From positions 239,506,978 through 239,570,977 of the forward strand of contig NC_090320.1 in assembly GCF_040869045.1 (NCBI RefSeq): a DNA stretch of 64,000 nt, in the 5' to 3' direction. How positions within the stretch are numbered: the stretch's first letter is position 1; each line of letters begins with the position of its first letter. Position numbers and translations under genes: made by a program. Under the pieces are notes generated by a model that was not told the DNA's origin, did not search any database, and saw only the letters and a program-made list of their open reading frames with translations. This document shows positions 10,301 through 20,130 of this stretch, in pieces. This stretch comes from Eurosta solidaginis (taxonomy: Eukaryota; Arthropoda; Insecta; Diptera; Tephritidae).

Positions 10301-10315
10301 GGAGTACCTAGATAA
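7289..10315 (+). CDS. pol: RT-RNase H-integrase of gypsy element 1
   Basis: Open from 7289; the first ATG is 7481, but upstream codons read as normal pol linker, so translation is expected to arrive from the protease. RT: PPILVPKK, STLDLFSGFHQIPL and catalytic FLYVDDIIVIG (residue about 175 from 7481). RNase H: TVDASKTGCGAILSQ (Asp), ELELLAIYFAIKQF (Glu), KSDHRPL (Asp). Integrase: an HHCC zinc finger (H-N-D-P-I-T-G-G-H then CEKCLLNK), and the D,D,E core at VIDTIGPF, SDLGTEF and TVERNHRVF. The end carries a YQGPYLV module typical of gypsy integrases. All catalytic residues are present. It makes cDNA from element RNA and inserts it in the genome. Confidence 0.95.
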   Translation, partial: TKNSIKTENLSNYHVYVIDKTKSDEKRINEITSILKDQIPKDAPSELLDLCIQYANIFALDNDKMMLNNFYEQKLRLTDNEPVYIKNYRLPYSQREEINRQVTKLLENDLIEESYSNYNSPPILVPKKKINGKKAYRMCVDFRAVNKKLIADKFPLARIDDILDNLGRAKFFSTLDLFSGFHQIPLHVDSRDITSFSTDRGAYRWKVLPFGLNIAPNSFSRMMTIAFSGIPPNVAFLYVDDIIVIGSSESHHIKNLSKVFNTCRSFNLKLNPSKCNFLRPEVTFLGHKCSAEGLSPDESKIDAIRNYTKPTDKDAVRRFVAFANYYRRFIPNFASLAAPLNRLNRKRVEFNWDESCDKAFDALRASLMSPKILQYPDFSKEFTITVDASKTGCGAILSQEPQGSDLPICYASKSFNEAEQKKAIIELELLAIYFAIKQFRPYVYGNHFIVKSDHRPLVYLFTMKDPSSKLSRIRLELAEYNFTIEYIKGKSNVGADALSRITIGEIKESTKNIFAVQTRAMSKRKDKCSSTGNIDLCENIQTLNVFDKFTHNFSKKIPRIRSEIFHDKNNKQFLRICAHIKHKRTILLDFEFSNEIKNFDNLFSRLEKEAGKRNIKEIEWPKNDLIFKYITITNFKERGNRFLQFLKIILMHPIETITDQEQKSKLLAIYHNDPITGGHCGTKKLYAKLRNKFYWKNMTKDIASYVRKCEKCLLNKVKIGNKEELVLTPTPNKPFDIVVIDTIGPFPESRYGNKFALTIICDLTKYLVTISIPDKSAKTIASALFEGFILIYGVMKSIKSDLGTEFKNEIFANLTSLLNIDHNFSTPYHHETVGTVERNHRVFNEYLRAYLNDSFDDWDTYLRYFTFWHNTTPNTVFDNKLTPFELIFGKKAIVPSELKNERIEPIYNIENYSKEVKYRMQKCHALAKELVEKHKIRNKDAYDKNAQPMVVNINDMVSVQKEPREKHKNIYQGPYLVTSIDGVNVTIFDNENKKYKTVHKNRIRGVPR

Positions 10316-10909
10316 ATACAATCGGATGTACCCAATTTCATTTTGAGATAGTCAAAAAAAAAAAAAGATTTTTTTTTATTTTTCACTTCGCTAATAAAGC
10401 AAATTTAAATCAAAATTTCTCATACTCTAAAACCATACTTAATTTAAGTAAAAGCACATTTAAATAAAAATATGTCAAACGATAGGAAACAATACGTATT
10501 GTAAGTAAAATAAACAAATAGAGAATGTACGTATAAGTTAATACACAAAACCTATTAAATGAATTTGAATTACAAACAATTTTTTTACAAATTATTAATA
10601 TTCATATATGTAAATATGTAGGCTTAAAGTACAGATAAATGTAATTAATTAAATAAAATAAGCTACTTACAGAAAAAAGAGAATAATAAATAAACTATTA
10701 ATATTCATATATGTAAATATGTAGGCTTAAAATATAAATAAATGTAATTAGTTAAACTAGCCAAGTTAGCCTAGGTAGATCTGCCGCAAAGCTCAAAATT
10801 ATCCTAATTTTTTTTCCCAATCGGGATGAATATTAACCACCCAAAAAGGTTGAAGCCGACAAACCTGATCAACTTGTCGACTTCAAACTTTTTTCGAAAA
10901 GGGGGATGG
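10316..10909 (+). other. 3' untranslated region and polypurine tract of gypsy 1
   Basis: AT-rich and non-coding. ATTAATATTCATATATGTAA and its continuation occur twice, near 10593 and 10696, about 103 bp apart. The polypurine tract AAAAGGGGGATGG (10897-10909), which primes plus-strand DNA, abuts the 3' LTR. Confidence 0.8.
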
Positions 10910-11311
10910 TGTAACAGCAGCCTTATGATCTTACCCTGTTTCCCCACTTGGTGCAACCCTGTTGTCTATTGTGAATGGACAACAGGTGTTGAAACAAGTT
11001 GAAAACGGGGAGGTCGGCTCGCAATGAAAAGGCGGCCATTATTATTAATTTTGGCAGAGACTTGGCGTGTACGACAAATTTACAAAAAGAAAACTAAATC
11101 TAAGTCTACGTTAAATTAACTAAGTGCTACTACTTACAAAAAATACTCTTATTCTACAGTAAACAAAACTATATCTAAACCTAATTAAACCAAACTAGAA
11201 CTAAGCATAAAATTCGTGTTTGATTGTTTTCTTGGTGTTTGAGTGGAGCGTGCGTGCATTAGCGTGCGCACAAAAACAATTTTTCTGAAGGAGTTCCGTA
11301 AGGAACGCCAC
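10910..11311 (+). repeat. 3' LTR of gypsy element 1
   Basis: A 402-bp copy of the 5' LTR with two differences, followed by the TSD AGGGG (11312-11316) that matches 2589-2593. LTRs are identical at insertion, so few differences mean a recent event. Confidence 0.93.
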
Positions 11312-11316
11312 AGGGG

Positions 11317-12917
11317 CACTGCTGTGACTGACGGTTCTTTCTCCGTATATAATACTGGGCCGCTGAGCCCGCCTTGTCGGGTAGGTGGTCGTACGACCAA
11401 GATGAACGACTCATTACCAAATTGTAATAAGGAAGATGATAAGAGGAGGACTAAGTCGCAAGCCATGGACGACAAATACGCATTAAGCGATGCGTTGGAC
11501 TCGGGGAGCGAGAGTAGTGCTGATTCAATGAACTCCGTATTAGAAAAGCACACAAATGAAAACGGAGTAGAAGAGCATCCAGCCTTAACGAGATGGATTG
11601 GCTGCATGTTAAATTGCACGAAGATTACATCACAATTGGGATTGTACGAAGCCACGAAATCAGTGGACAGGGGAACGCCACAGGGAGGGGTGCTATCACC
11701 TCTGCTGTGGGCGCGGGTTATCAACCAACTGCTCAGGCGATTCTATGAGGGACCCGTAAAACTTACGGCTTACGCGGATGAAGTTGCAATTGTCATAAGT
11801 GGAAAGTGCCTTCCAACGATTAGCTCTTTGATTGATCGGGCGCTTCGATATATTCATACCTGGGCATCAAATGTCGGGTTGAAAGTCAACTCGGATACGA
11901 CGGATATGGTATTGTTTACAAAGAGGTACAAGGTCCCAAATTGGATCAGGCCTAAGTTAGAATGGGGTGACCCTACAGGAGAAACCTTGCAGAAAATATC
12001 TAGGAATCATCCTAGACAGTAAGCTGTCATGGAAGGAGAGGGTGAAGTAGGCTTCAACGGCACTTTATGCATGTAAAAGAATGCTGGGGTGTACGCGGGG
12101 CTTATCTCTTTCTCATTGGGGTTTTACAGCGATTGTAAGCCCTATCCTATACTATGGAGTCCTTGTTTGGTGGAAAGCCACACAAAAGCAACCTACCTCA
12201 AAAAATTAGAGGGGGTATGCAGACTATCAATGCTTAGCATTATGGGAACCCTGAAAACAACACCGACAGCTGCACTGTATGCCATTCTGCACATTCCGCC
12301 TACAGACCTGGTAGCAAAGAACATAGCGTTAACAACTGAGACCAGGCTCGGTGCCTCGGGGCAGCTTGAGCGCCGACCATACGGCCATAGTACTATAGCG
12401 TTGTCAATAACAACACGAACAGACTACCGGATTCCCTATATGCGCTTCGAGGGCGATCTTAAGGCCACAATATAGGTGGACGGTTGGCGCAAGGGTGCTC
12501 AAATGGCGGACGAGGCGATACATGTGTACACAGATTATTCCAAAGTAGTGGAAGGAGTAGGGCCTGCGGTATACTGTGCTGATCCGGAAATAAACAGATC
12601 CTACATGCTGCCGGATTTCTGTAGCGTTTTCCAAACGGAAATAGTAGCCGTAACCAAAGCAGTAGAAACCCTGGAAGAAAATAGCCCAAGCTCAGGCTAA
12701 AACTCCAGCTATTAGGAGTGATACAGCTGTCAGATCTAGAAGCAGCAAGTGGCTTAAGTCCTAGGAAGCTTCTAGTATTGGCCAAGAGGACGGAGTTATT
12801 TTATAACATAGGTCCTGGTTTTTGATAGGGGTTTTAAAACAAACTTCTGGTAACACTACGGACTTATTTAGTCTATGTGATGTGCTCATGGACCGGCCAG
12901 TTCAACCTAACCTAACC
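11317..12917 (+). mobile_element. RNase H-bearing LINE, main segment
   Basis: Continues the LINE that starts at 2314 and ends with a CCTAACCTAACC tail at 12905-12917, followed by the right TSD (12918-12928). The 3' UTR (12780-12900) is closely shared with the short copy at 15300-15460. RT plus RNase H places it in the I/R1/Loa group. The element is internally deleted, because an ORF1-like start is fused almost directly to the RT palm. Confidence 0.85.
11402..12700 (+). pseudogene. ORF remnants of RNase H LINE (ORF1 start fused to RT)
   Basis: ATG 11402 begins an acidic, Ser-rich N-terminus (MNDSLPNCNKEDD) like a LINE ORF1. About 60 residues later the frame is in RT sequence: RGTPQGGVLSPLLWARV, then AYADEVAIVISG, where the catalytic pair is DE rather than DD. 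This frame stops at 12020-12022. Further RT continues in other frames to 12475 (SIMGTLKTTPTAALYAILH), and RNase H remnants follow at 12476-12700 (VYTDYSKVVEGVG, SVFQTEIVAVTKAVETL). The missing ORF1 and endonuclease plus several shifts make it non-functional. Confidence 0.8.
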
Positions 12918-12928
12918 TGATCTGCACT

Positions 12929-13190
12929 GACCATATCAACTTTGTGGTTGGTAAAATCTATAACATCCTTCGTAGTTTAAACAGAACTGCCTATTTATTA
13001 CCGCGAAACGCTAAAATGAAGCTAGTCATATACTAGTCATTATAATACCTCACATTTCTTATGGAGAACTTATTTACGGTAGCCTTGATTCCATGTCGCT
13101 TAATAAATTGCAGCTAGCCATAAACAATACTCCCCATGTGCACTAAATTTTTCGTCGAGTTATGGCTCCAGAAAATGCATTGTAAGAAAG
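12929..13190 (+). pseudogene. Jockey-like LINE RT remnant, right half
   Basis: Continuation of the RT interrupted at 2302. It matches 41100-41359 (FVVSKIYNILRNLY, PRDAKMKLV, IPHISYEELIYGSLDSL), with extra small indels and stops. Confidence 0.7.
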
Positions 13191-14132
13191 GGCAGTGCCT
13201 CGACAATTTTCCAAGATTTGAATTTTTCCCATTTCTTTTTATAATGGCACAAAATACAGTTGGTACAAAACTAGTATTCGCTAAGATTTAACTTATTATT
13301 TTCGTCTACGACCCTTTTAAAAATCGTTTATATAAAAGTGGGCGTGGTCTTTAACAGACCTCGTCCTTTTTTTCTAGAAATATTTCCTGCTATAGGGAAA
13401 ATTTATATACCAAATTTTATTACGATCCGTTAATTTTTCTTCGAGTTATGGCTTCCGAAACATAGAAAATTGCCTAGTCATAAAAGGGGCGGTACCCCGC
13501 CCATTTTTTAAAATTTTAAGTTTTTCCTAATTATTGTTATAAATCCACTTAGAAAATGAAATACCACTGATATAAAGCACTTATTTTATTCGTCCACGAC
13601 CCTTTTAAAAATCTTTTATATAAAAGTGGGCTTGGTCCCTAACCGTAAAGGCAAACTCTCTGCCGAATTTTGTTACGATAGGTTTAATGATTATTGATTT
13701 ATGATTAATAATATTTGTAAAATTGATTTTATCACTAGAGTACGGTGCCACACCCATTTTAAAATTTGTTTTCCAATTTTTATCAAGAGTCCCAATATCA
13801 ATCCACATGTCAAATTTCGACATTCTAGGTGTAATATTTACTAAATAATCAGGTTTTTTCTGTTTTCCAAAATGTTATATATATAAAAAGTGGGCGTGGT
13901 TATCATCCGATTTTGCTCATTTTCAATACCAATCTATTCTGGGTACAGATAAACTCGTGTACCAAATTTGGTGACGATATCTTAATATTTACTCAAGTTA
14001 TCGTGTTAACGGACAGACGGACGGACGGACATGGCTCAATCAAATTTTTTTTCCCTTCTGATAATTTTGATATATGGCAGTCTATATATAAAGATATAAT
14101 ACCCCGTGTACAAGTAAAGCTGGGTATAAAAA
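13190..14132 (-). mobile_element. Helentron-like element, subfamily B (copy 1, hairpin end lost)
   Basis: Non-coding, built from modules such as AAAAGTGGGCGTGG, TTTCTTCGAGTTATGGCT and ACGGACGGACATGGCTCAAT. The right end is AAGCTGGGTATAAAAA. The complete copies at 27572-28490 and 52289-53201 show subterminal inverted repeats and a terminal hairpin. Here the left terminus is missing and the element fuses to the RT remnant, as also at 41358. Short open frames inside are not genes. Confidence 0.7.
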
Positions 14133-14409
14133 TTATTTTAAACTAGCTTTTACCCGCGGCCCCGTCTGCAAGGAGAAAGTATATGGGCTATTCACGTTAG
14201 CCTGCTTATCAAGTTATCTTTTTAAATACTTTTTTTGCTCCCGGAAGGGTTTCCAAATGGCCCCGGAATAGTCCCAAAAATGTCCCGAAATGACAACAAC
14301 GCGATTCTAGACTGATCCAGGGAACCACACAGAAATTATCACTGGAGGGTACCCAAATGATCCCGAAATAGTTCCGCAAAAGTTCCGAAATTACCCCTAC
14401 GGAGGAATT

Positions 14410-14690
14410 TAATAATTCCTTAAATTAGAAGAAAATTTTTCTAAGCGGGGATGCCCCTCGGCAGTGTTTGGCAAGCCCTCCGGGTGTATTTCTGCCATGA
14501 AAAGCTCTCAGTGAAAACTCATCTGCCTTGCAGATGCCGTTCGGAGTCGGAATAAGACATGTAGGTTCCGTCCGGCAAATTTGTAGGGAAAATCAAGAGG
14601 AGCACGATGCAAATTGGAAGAGAAGCTCGGCCTTAGATCTAATCGGTGGTTATCGCGCCTTACATTTATTTATTTTATTTATTTAGTCCC
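14410..14690 (+). mobile_element. 5'-truncated SINE copy
   Basis: Matches the body of the SINE at 57-444 from TTAGAAGAAAATTTTTCTAA to the ATTTATTTATTTT tail, without the tRNA head. It is inserted within the GATCC-repeat Helitron. Confidence 0.8.
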
Positions 14691-15078
14691 AAAAAAGTCC
14701 AGAAATGACCCGTTACCAAGGAATTGCCCATATGTATTTGCAAAGTGTGTTGTTAAGTTGACATGTGTACAATGAATGCATTTCTAATGAAAAGTGCAAA
14801 GGTACACTTAATTAATTTCATCTGTTTCCGAGCAGCTAATATTCCGTTGTACACTACTACAAAACCAGAGTTGGGAGCAGTGCACTAAATTTTGAATAAG
14901 AACACTGACAACTTAAGTATTAATGAGACGTTAACTTGTTATGGATTTAATTGTCTGTTCATCTTGCACATATTCGTCAAACTAGCACTACGCATGAAGA
15001 AAATACAACATAAAACTACTGCGATATATGATCTTGAAAACAGTTCCCAGACCGTCCATAAAATAATCTTTGAATAGT

Positions 15079-15476
15079 CCCAACAAGAGAGGACAGTAGA
15101 CTCATGACGGGTATTCTGACTGGACAATGTCTTCTGGCGTCACATGCCTTTAATTTGGGCTTGGTCAGTGATAGCAGATGTAGGAAGTGCGGGTTGGAGG
15201 AGGAAATGATCGAGCATGTTCTGTGCTCGTGCCCTGGGCTTGCCAAGCTAAGGCTCCAGCTCTTAGGAGTTAGATCTAGAGCAGCAAATGCCTTAAGTGG
15301 AAGCTTCTAGTATTTGCCAAGAGGACGGATTTATTTTCTAACATAGGTCCTGGTTTTTAGTAGGAGTCTTCAGTTTGGTCGTTAAAACAAATTTCTGGTA
15401 ACACTATGGACTCATTCAGTCTATGTGAAGTCCTCATAGACCGGCCAGTTCAACCTAACCTAACCTAACCCAACAA
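15079..15476 (+). mobile_element. 5'-truncated RNase H LINE with 8-bp TSD
   Basis: CCCAACAA at 15079-15086 and again at 15469-15476 flank a 382-bp LINE tail. It encodes the C-terminal zinc finger (CRKCGLEEEMIEHVLCSC, a CX2C...HX4C pattern) in a frame starting 15104. The 3' UTR is shared with 12780-12900, and the tail is CCTAACCTAACCTAA. The empty site is visible in paralogues at 27145 and 33060 (GTCCCAACAAATCGCGAAAT). Confidence 0.9.
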
Positions 15477-15603
15477 ATGGCGAAATGTTCGCAGTCGCGG
15501 GAATAACTACACATTGATAATTAGAAAGAATGATGTGCTCCAGTACTCCCCTGAAAAACTTTTTTTTTTTAATGATTTTGAAATAGTTTCATTTAAATTC
15601 ATA

Positions 15604-17690
15604 CTAGCCTTTACCCGTGGCTCCGTCCGCAAGGAGAAAGTAAAATATATGGGCTATTCACGTTAACCTGCTTATCAAGTTATCTGCTTGAAAATATTTT
15701 CTGTCTAATGTATTTTATTTTTGTAATAGTAAAAAAGAACTAACGGACCCAGCCAGCATTTTTTGAAAATTTTGATAAAAAAATATTCAAATATCATACC
15801 CTAAGATGATTAAAAACGTTCAAATTTAAAAGCATTTTCTGTTCGAATATTAACGTATCGTCGGGAGAAAAATGTACCATAAATGTGATTATTCTTGAAT
15901 AATCATTTATGATTCATATTTCGAAACGCTTTTTATTCATATTTGATATCATTGTAAAATTGAGCTTTAATTGTTTTAGAGTAATATTTGACTGCTTTTC
16001 ACAGCCATTTTCTGATCATATTCGTGAATATATTTCAATCGTTTTGGTTTAGATTTTTGACTCATTTTTGAATGCGATTATGATGCATTTATTCTTCATA
16101 TCTCATTCAAAATAAGATACTACATAATAATCTTATTTCATCAGGAGAAGAAAGCATGCGGAAGTGAGCTATTTGAACCACAGGTCACTCGCAAACAAAC
16201 TTGACCGATATTCACCTGCGACTACAACATCCAACATCAGCTATGATCGGCAATATCTTAAAATACGACACGGTACGGGATGTTGAAGACATATCGAGGT
16301 ACATATGTCAAGAGAGTTTCACTTACCTGGTCAAATAGCTCACAACTTTTGTATTGTCCAACTATTATGTATTATCTGGGAAGCCGAAGGTGGAGAAATG
16401 GTTGGTGAAATCTTCGGGCATGAGTAGCATTTGCATTAAATTGTCTTAATAATAAAAATTTAATATACATATTTTTTCTGAACTTCATGATTGAAAAAAT
16501 GTGTGTGTGTGAAAAAAATAAGTTTTTCAATGAAAAGTAAAATTTTAACAAGTATAAAACTCATTATTCAGTTAACAAATATAGTCAGAAAAGATTCAGA
16601 AAGGTGAATTAAAAATGATTATAAATGTTTGATCACCTAAAGTAAACACATTTGATTCAAATATGATTCCAAAATGTGATTGAAAAACTATATTCAGTTT
16701 TTGTTCATCGAAAGGTAAGCATATTTGATTATTCTTTTTGTTGACTTTTATGAAATATTAAAATGTAATCATCAAAGTACTTCAAAAATGATTCCAAAAC
16801 GTGATCGAAAAATGATTTTCAGTTTTTGATCATCAAAGGTATTCATATTTGATTATTTCTTTTGTTCAATTGTATGATAACTCATTATTTAGTCAGAAAG
16901 AAGAATCAAATTGTATTTATATGTAGGGAAATTCAAAATTTAATCATCTAAATGCCGTGTGGGGAGCAGATAACCAGATAGGGTCCCCAAATGACACCGA
17001 AATTATCTAGACTGATCCTGGGAACCATACAGAAATGATCCCTGAAGGGTATCCAAATCACCCCGAAAAAGTTCCGAAATAACCCTGATGGGCTCCCGGA
17101 CAGATCCAAAACACCATCCAGAAAATATCCCGAAAGGGTCCTTAAATTATCCCGACATAGTCCAGAAAAAGTCCTGAAATGACCCCGACGGGATCTGGAC
17201 GGATCCCGAAAACCATCCAGAAATGATCCCGGAAGGGTCCCAAAATGATCCCGAAAAAATCCGGAAATGACCCCGACAGGATCCCGGACAGATCCAGAGA
17301 TGATTTCGGAAGGGGCGTGATTCCTGAAATAGTCCAGAAAAAGTTACGAAATGACTACAGCGGGATCCACACGGATATCGAAAACCATCCCGGGATCCCG
17401 GACCATTCCTGAAAAACATCCAGAAATTATCCCGGAAGAGCTCCAAATTAACCCAAAAAAGTCCAGATATGACCCGTTACCAAGGACTTGCCCATATATA
17501 CATATTTGCAAAGTGTGTTATTAAGTTGACATGTGTACAATGAATCCATTTCTAATGAAAAGTACAAAGGTACACTTAAATAGTTTCATCTGTTTCCAAG
17601 CTGCTAATATTCCGTTACACACTACTACAAAACCAGAGTTGGGAGCAGTGCAATCAATTTTGAATAAGAACACTTACAACTTAGGTGGGC
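15604..17690 (-). mobile_element. Non-autonomous Helitron with GATCC repeats, copy 2 (interrupted)
   Basis: Begins CTAGCCTTTACCCGTGG; its first 145 bp align with 36834-36975. It then breaks at about 15748 and resumes at about 16962 (GATAACCAGATAGGGTCCCC), so about 1.2 kb is inserted. The GATCC repeats run 16980-17460, followed by the shared ACCCGTTACCAAGGACTTGC segment. Long minus-strand open frames in the repeats (17147-17446) come from repeat composition. Confidence 0.65.
15748..16961. mobile_element. AT-rich insertion in Helitron copy 2
   Basis: Identified as an insert because flanking sequence is continuous in the related copy at 36950-37000. The ends are loosely inverted (CAGCCAGCATTTTTTGA; complement of the right end: CACACGGCATTTAGATGA). 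Inside are repeated TGATTCCAAAATGTGATTGAAAAA units at 16660-16900, and an inverted pair GTGAGCTATTTGA (about 16163) / TCAAATAGCTCAC (about 16336). No coding capacity. Probably a MITE-like element. Confidence 0.45.
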
Positions 17691-17929
17691 TGGCATAATC
17701 AAGATCTTGGCCACTCTAACCTAACCTAATGTCTCACTTATACTTTACACAAGATATTTATTATGTAAGCCCACCTAACTTCGAGCAGTGTTGTTGCTCA
17801 AAATTTAGTGCACTGCTTCCACTTCTGGACCCAAATCTTGTTTACGATCACGAATGAAAAACCGATATCACTTAAACGAAAAATATAAATCTGTGAAACT
17901 ATTTATAAAAGTTATTATAAATTATGGAT
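17691..17929. other. Junction sequence before protease copy 1
   Basis: Contains a CTAACCTAACCTAA run (17704-17717) like the RNase H LINE tails, and an inverted match between GAGCAGTGCA-type text near 17645 and TTAGTGCACTGCT near 17800. I recognise no gene. Confidence 0.4.
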
Positions 17930-18640
17930 CTGATATGTACGCAATTTCACCTATCGCAAATATCTCGATTTTAGGGCTACTGAGGTTTCGATCACGAATC
18001 GTAAAACACCATACGGCCCCTGGTTTTATGCAGTATACTATAGATCATATCGCACACCTATATAGATCAATAGGGACCTAACTCAAAAATCTACAATTTA
18101 GAGGTTATGGGTACCTCCGACCTCCCCAATTTGATAACTATCGAACTAACTGTATACTCGATTTACTAATACCTCTACTAACCACCGAGAAATGGCTTTG
18201 TAAAAGATAAAAATTCCATTGGTGCATATGGGATAGTTAGTCCGCTTTTCTCGTTTTCCGAACATTTCGATTTTTTGAGTTGCTCGCTGTTTTGATTTAG
18301 GGTGAGCGATACTAACAGTTTGGAAACAAATAGAACCTAAAACGTGGAGTTTTTGTACTTTTCTGTATATAATCATTAAATATACGATAACGGTATTTAT
18401 ACCATAGTTCAACTGTTCAAATTTACTTACTTAATTGATGCATTGTCGTTTAAATAGTTCAAACAATTATTAATTATTTTATTTCGATGGAATATATGTA
18501 CACATGTACATATTTATATTGAATTTGTTAATTTTGTAGAACAAAAGCTATTTGTTTACTTGATTTTGAAATTTTAGCCTGTACTTCCGGGAAAAAAATT
18601 TTCCTCAAGCTTTAATAGTTATATTTGAATTTATTTCGTT

Positions 18641-18648
18641 TATAAATA
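18641..18648 (+). promoter_or_regulatory. TATA box of protease copy 1
   Basis: TATAAATA, 78 bp before the ATG at 18719, with an initiator-like TTTAGTTC about 30 bp downstream. The same arrangement precedes the copy at 38470. Confidence 0.6.
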
Positions 18649-18718
18649 TCGCCCACAATAGTGTTCTTGCTTTTAGTTCTTTATATTTAGCAAGCAGCGT
18701 AAAAAGACACAATCTCCA

Positions 18719-18895
18719 ATGAATTTCGGCAATCACTTCGGGCTCCTACTTATCGTGCTCAGCTATCTTTTATCCTGTGCGAATTCGCAATTTCGCATAT
18801 TTAATGGCAAACCTGCGAGCATAACGAATAGCCCGTATATAGTATCAATACAATATCAAGGCAAATATGATTGCGTTGGGTCGTTAGTTACTACG
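18719..18895 (+). pseudogene. Trypsin-like serine protease, truncated copy
   Basis: Encodes a signal peptide (hydrophobic FGLLLIVLSYLLS, residues about 8-20) and the mature N-terminus FRIFNGKPASITNSPYIVSI, corresponding to the RIVGG region of S1 proteases, up to DCVGSLVT. At about 18895 the frame leaves protease sequence and enters a LINE-derived repeat (ATGTAGGTAGATATATATC, shared with 1034 onward), so the His, Asp and Ser catalytic residues are absent. The upstream 800 bp match 37670-38470, so this is a duplicate destroyed by repeat insertion or rearrangement. Confidence 0.85.
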
Positions 18896-19047
18896 ACATG
18901 TAGGTAGATATATATCTTTATTTTTATACTTGTTCTGGCTATGACCATGTTTTGAGCATTTAGGAGAGGCTTTGTTGTGGAGGCTGAACTTTCCGACCGT
19001 GCTGCGAAAAACACTTTCTTTGCCAAGCTTGACGTTAATGTCATCAA
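18896..19047 (-). pseudogene. LINE endonuclease remnant (copy B)
   Basis: Minus-strand reading LAKKVFFAARSESSAST and KPLLNAQNMVIA matches the endonuclease remnants at 1001-1186 and 40400-40533. It starts exactly where the protease homology stops. Confidence 0.65.
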
Positions 19048-19910
19048 GCACGACTGTTTTTTATCATGGATGTGGCAGCGCTCGTATGTGCGTCCTAGAA
19101 TGCACCCTTTTTCTCATCGTCTCTCTCAGATGAATGAAATATTAAAAAAGTTGATTCCATGCGGATAGCGGCTAAAGATTCCTCCGTTCGGCGTGAACGT
19201 TAGTACTTGGCAACAAGGCGCTTTTCTCAAGTCCAGCGCACAACCCGCTCAGCGGAATGAGATATTTATGATGCACATTTATACAGCGATCTACTTGATC
19301 CAAGACGGACACCAGCATGCAGCTGGAACTTATAGTAATCAGACCCTGCTTATGAAGTATTCCAGCTAGCTCTTAAGCCGATTATAAAAGAGTGGCCTAG
19401 CTGGCTTGTAGCTTTCTCGCATAAGCTTACCAACAAACGGATGTTCAGTGGCTACCCAGAGGATAAGTACTCGGCAGCAAGCGCTAATAACTATGTAAGT
19501 AGCGAGCTGATTGAACCGCATGCAAAAGAATCACACTGAGAAATTCTCTGGTGAATGGCTATCAGAAGTCTTCCCCACTTTCGTGGACTTCTACCCACAG
19601 CTCCACCCTCCTGGGAAAATATATGCAGGTGCAAAAAAATACAAAATGTTTTTGTATATTACGCTAGATTCACCTAGAATATGTTTTGACGTGCAGTATC
19701 CGTAAGTGGGATATGTTTACTTCGTACACCCCAAAGTTGCTGGAGAATTCCGAGGATTTCTTTATTAGGCTGAATGACGATTTAAGACGCATCGTGAACG
19801 GGGCTCTTTTAAATAAATTGTTTCTTAATGTTACAAAATCTAAGGCAATGGCAATATCGAATGTGAATAAAGTATATCTACCTCATTCTTTGTTACTTTT
19901 CTTATCTTAA
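19048..19910 (+). repeat. Composite repeat copy B with RT remnant
   Basis: Aligns with 1200-2216. The end (19686-19870) encodes a jockey-like RT piece, RLNDDLRRIVNGALLNKL then NVTKSKAMAISN. No intact frame. Confidence 0.65.
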
Positions 19911-20130
19911 CAGAAAAATTTAAATAAGTGGGCCATAGTTAAAGCTATGTATAATTTTTGATACATGTGTTGTTATATATGAATTTTTGCTACGCTGCTT
20001 TCAGTTCAGCGCTGTTAAAAATCCAATGTAACTAGGCTCTGTTGATGCGCGCCTGTAAATATAGCATGTGCAGATTTGAAAATATGAATATTTTTTAAGA
20101 AAGGAGTAGTGTAGCTCAATTTAAGGACAT
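19911..20130. other. Unassigned AT-rich sequence
   Basis: No gene or repeat recognised. It leads into the tandem repeat region that follows. Confidence 0.3.

Larger units (their letters stand above)
2594..11311 (+). mobile_element. Ty3/gypsy retrotransposon 1 (mdg1/412-like)
   Basis: An 8.7-kb element with near-identical LTRs, a TSD (AGGGG), a primer-binding site, a polypurine tract (AAAAGGGGGATGG, 10897-10909), gag, protease, RT, RNase H and integrase. No envelope-like frame lies between integrase and the 3' LTR. The RT signature FANYYRRFIPNFA and the tRNA-Arg-like primer site point to the mdg1/412 lineage; this is family knowledge, not an alignment. It sits inside the 5' UTR of a LINE. One apparent single-base shift between protease and RT suggests this copy may be defective. 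Confidence 0.93.
14143..15603 (-). mobile_element. Non-autonomous Helitron with GATCC repeats, copy 1
   Basis: Starts CTAGCTTTTACCCGCGGCC, the reverse complement of a Helitron 3' end (hairpin GCGG...CCGC, then CTAG). It contains degenerate GATCCCGAAATAGTCCC-type units, then unique text shared with 17480-17700, 26740-27330, 31040-31300 and 45830-46230. A second CTAGC junction is at 14982. It carries a truncated SINE and a short LINE. No protein is encoded. Confidence 0.65.
17930..18895 (+). repeat. Segmental duplication, copy 1 (protease upstream region)
   Basis: Aligns with 37670-38640 at what looks like well over 90% identity, including the promoter and the first 58 codons of a protease gene. 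The 18146-18412 minus-strand frame of 88 residues is identical in protein to that at 37901-38167, which reflects recent duplication rather than an evident gene. Confidence 0.85.

Noticed and set aside
18146..18412. 88-residue minus-strand protein identical at 37901-38167
   Set aside because: The whole DNA segment is a recent duplicate, so identity says nothing about selection. No domain, and it lies in the protease promoter region.
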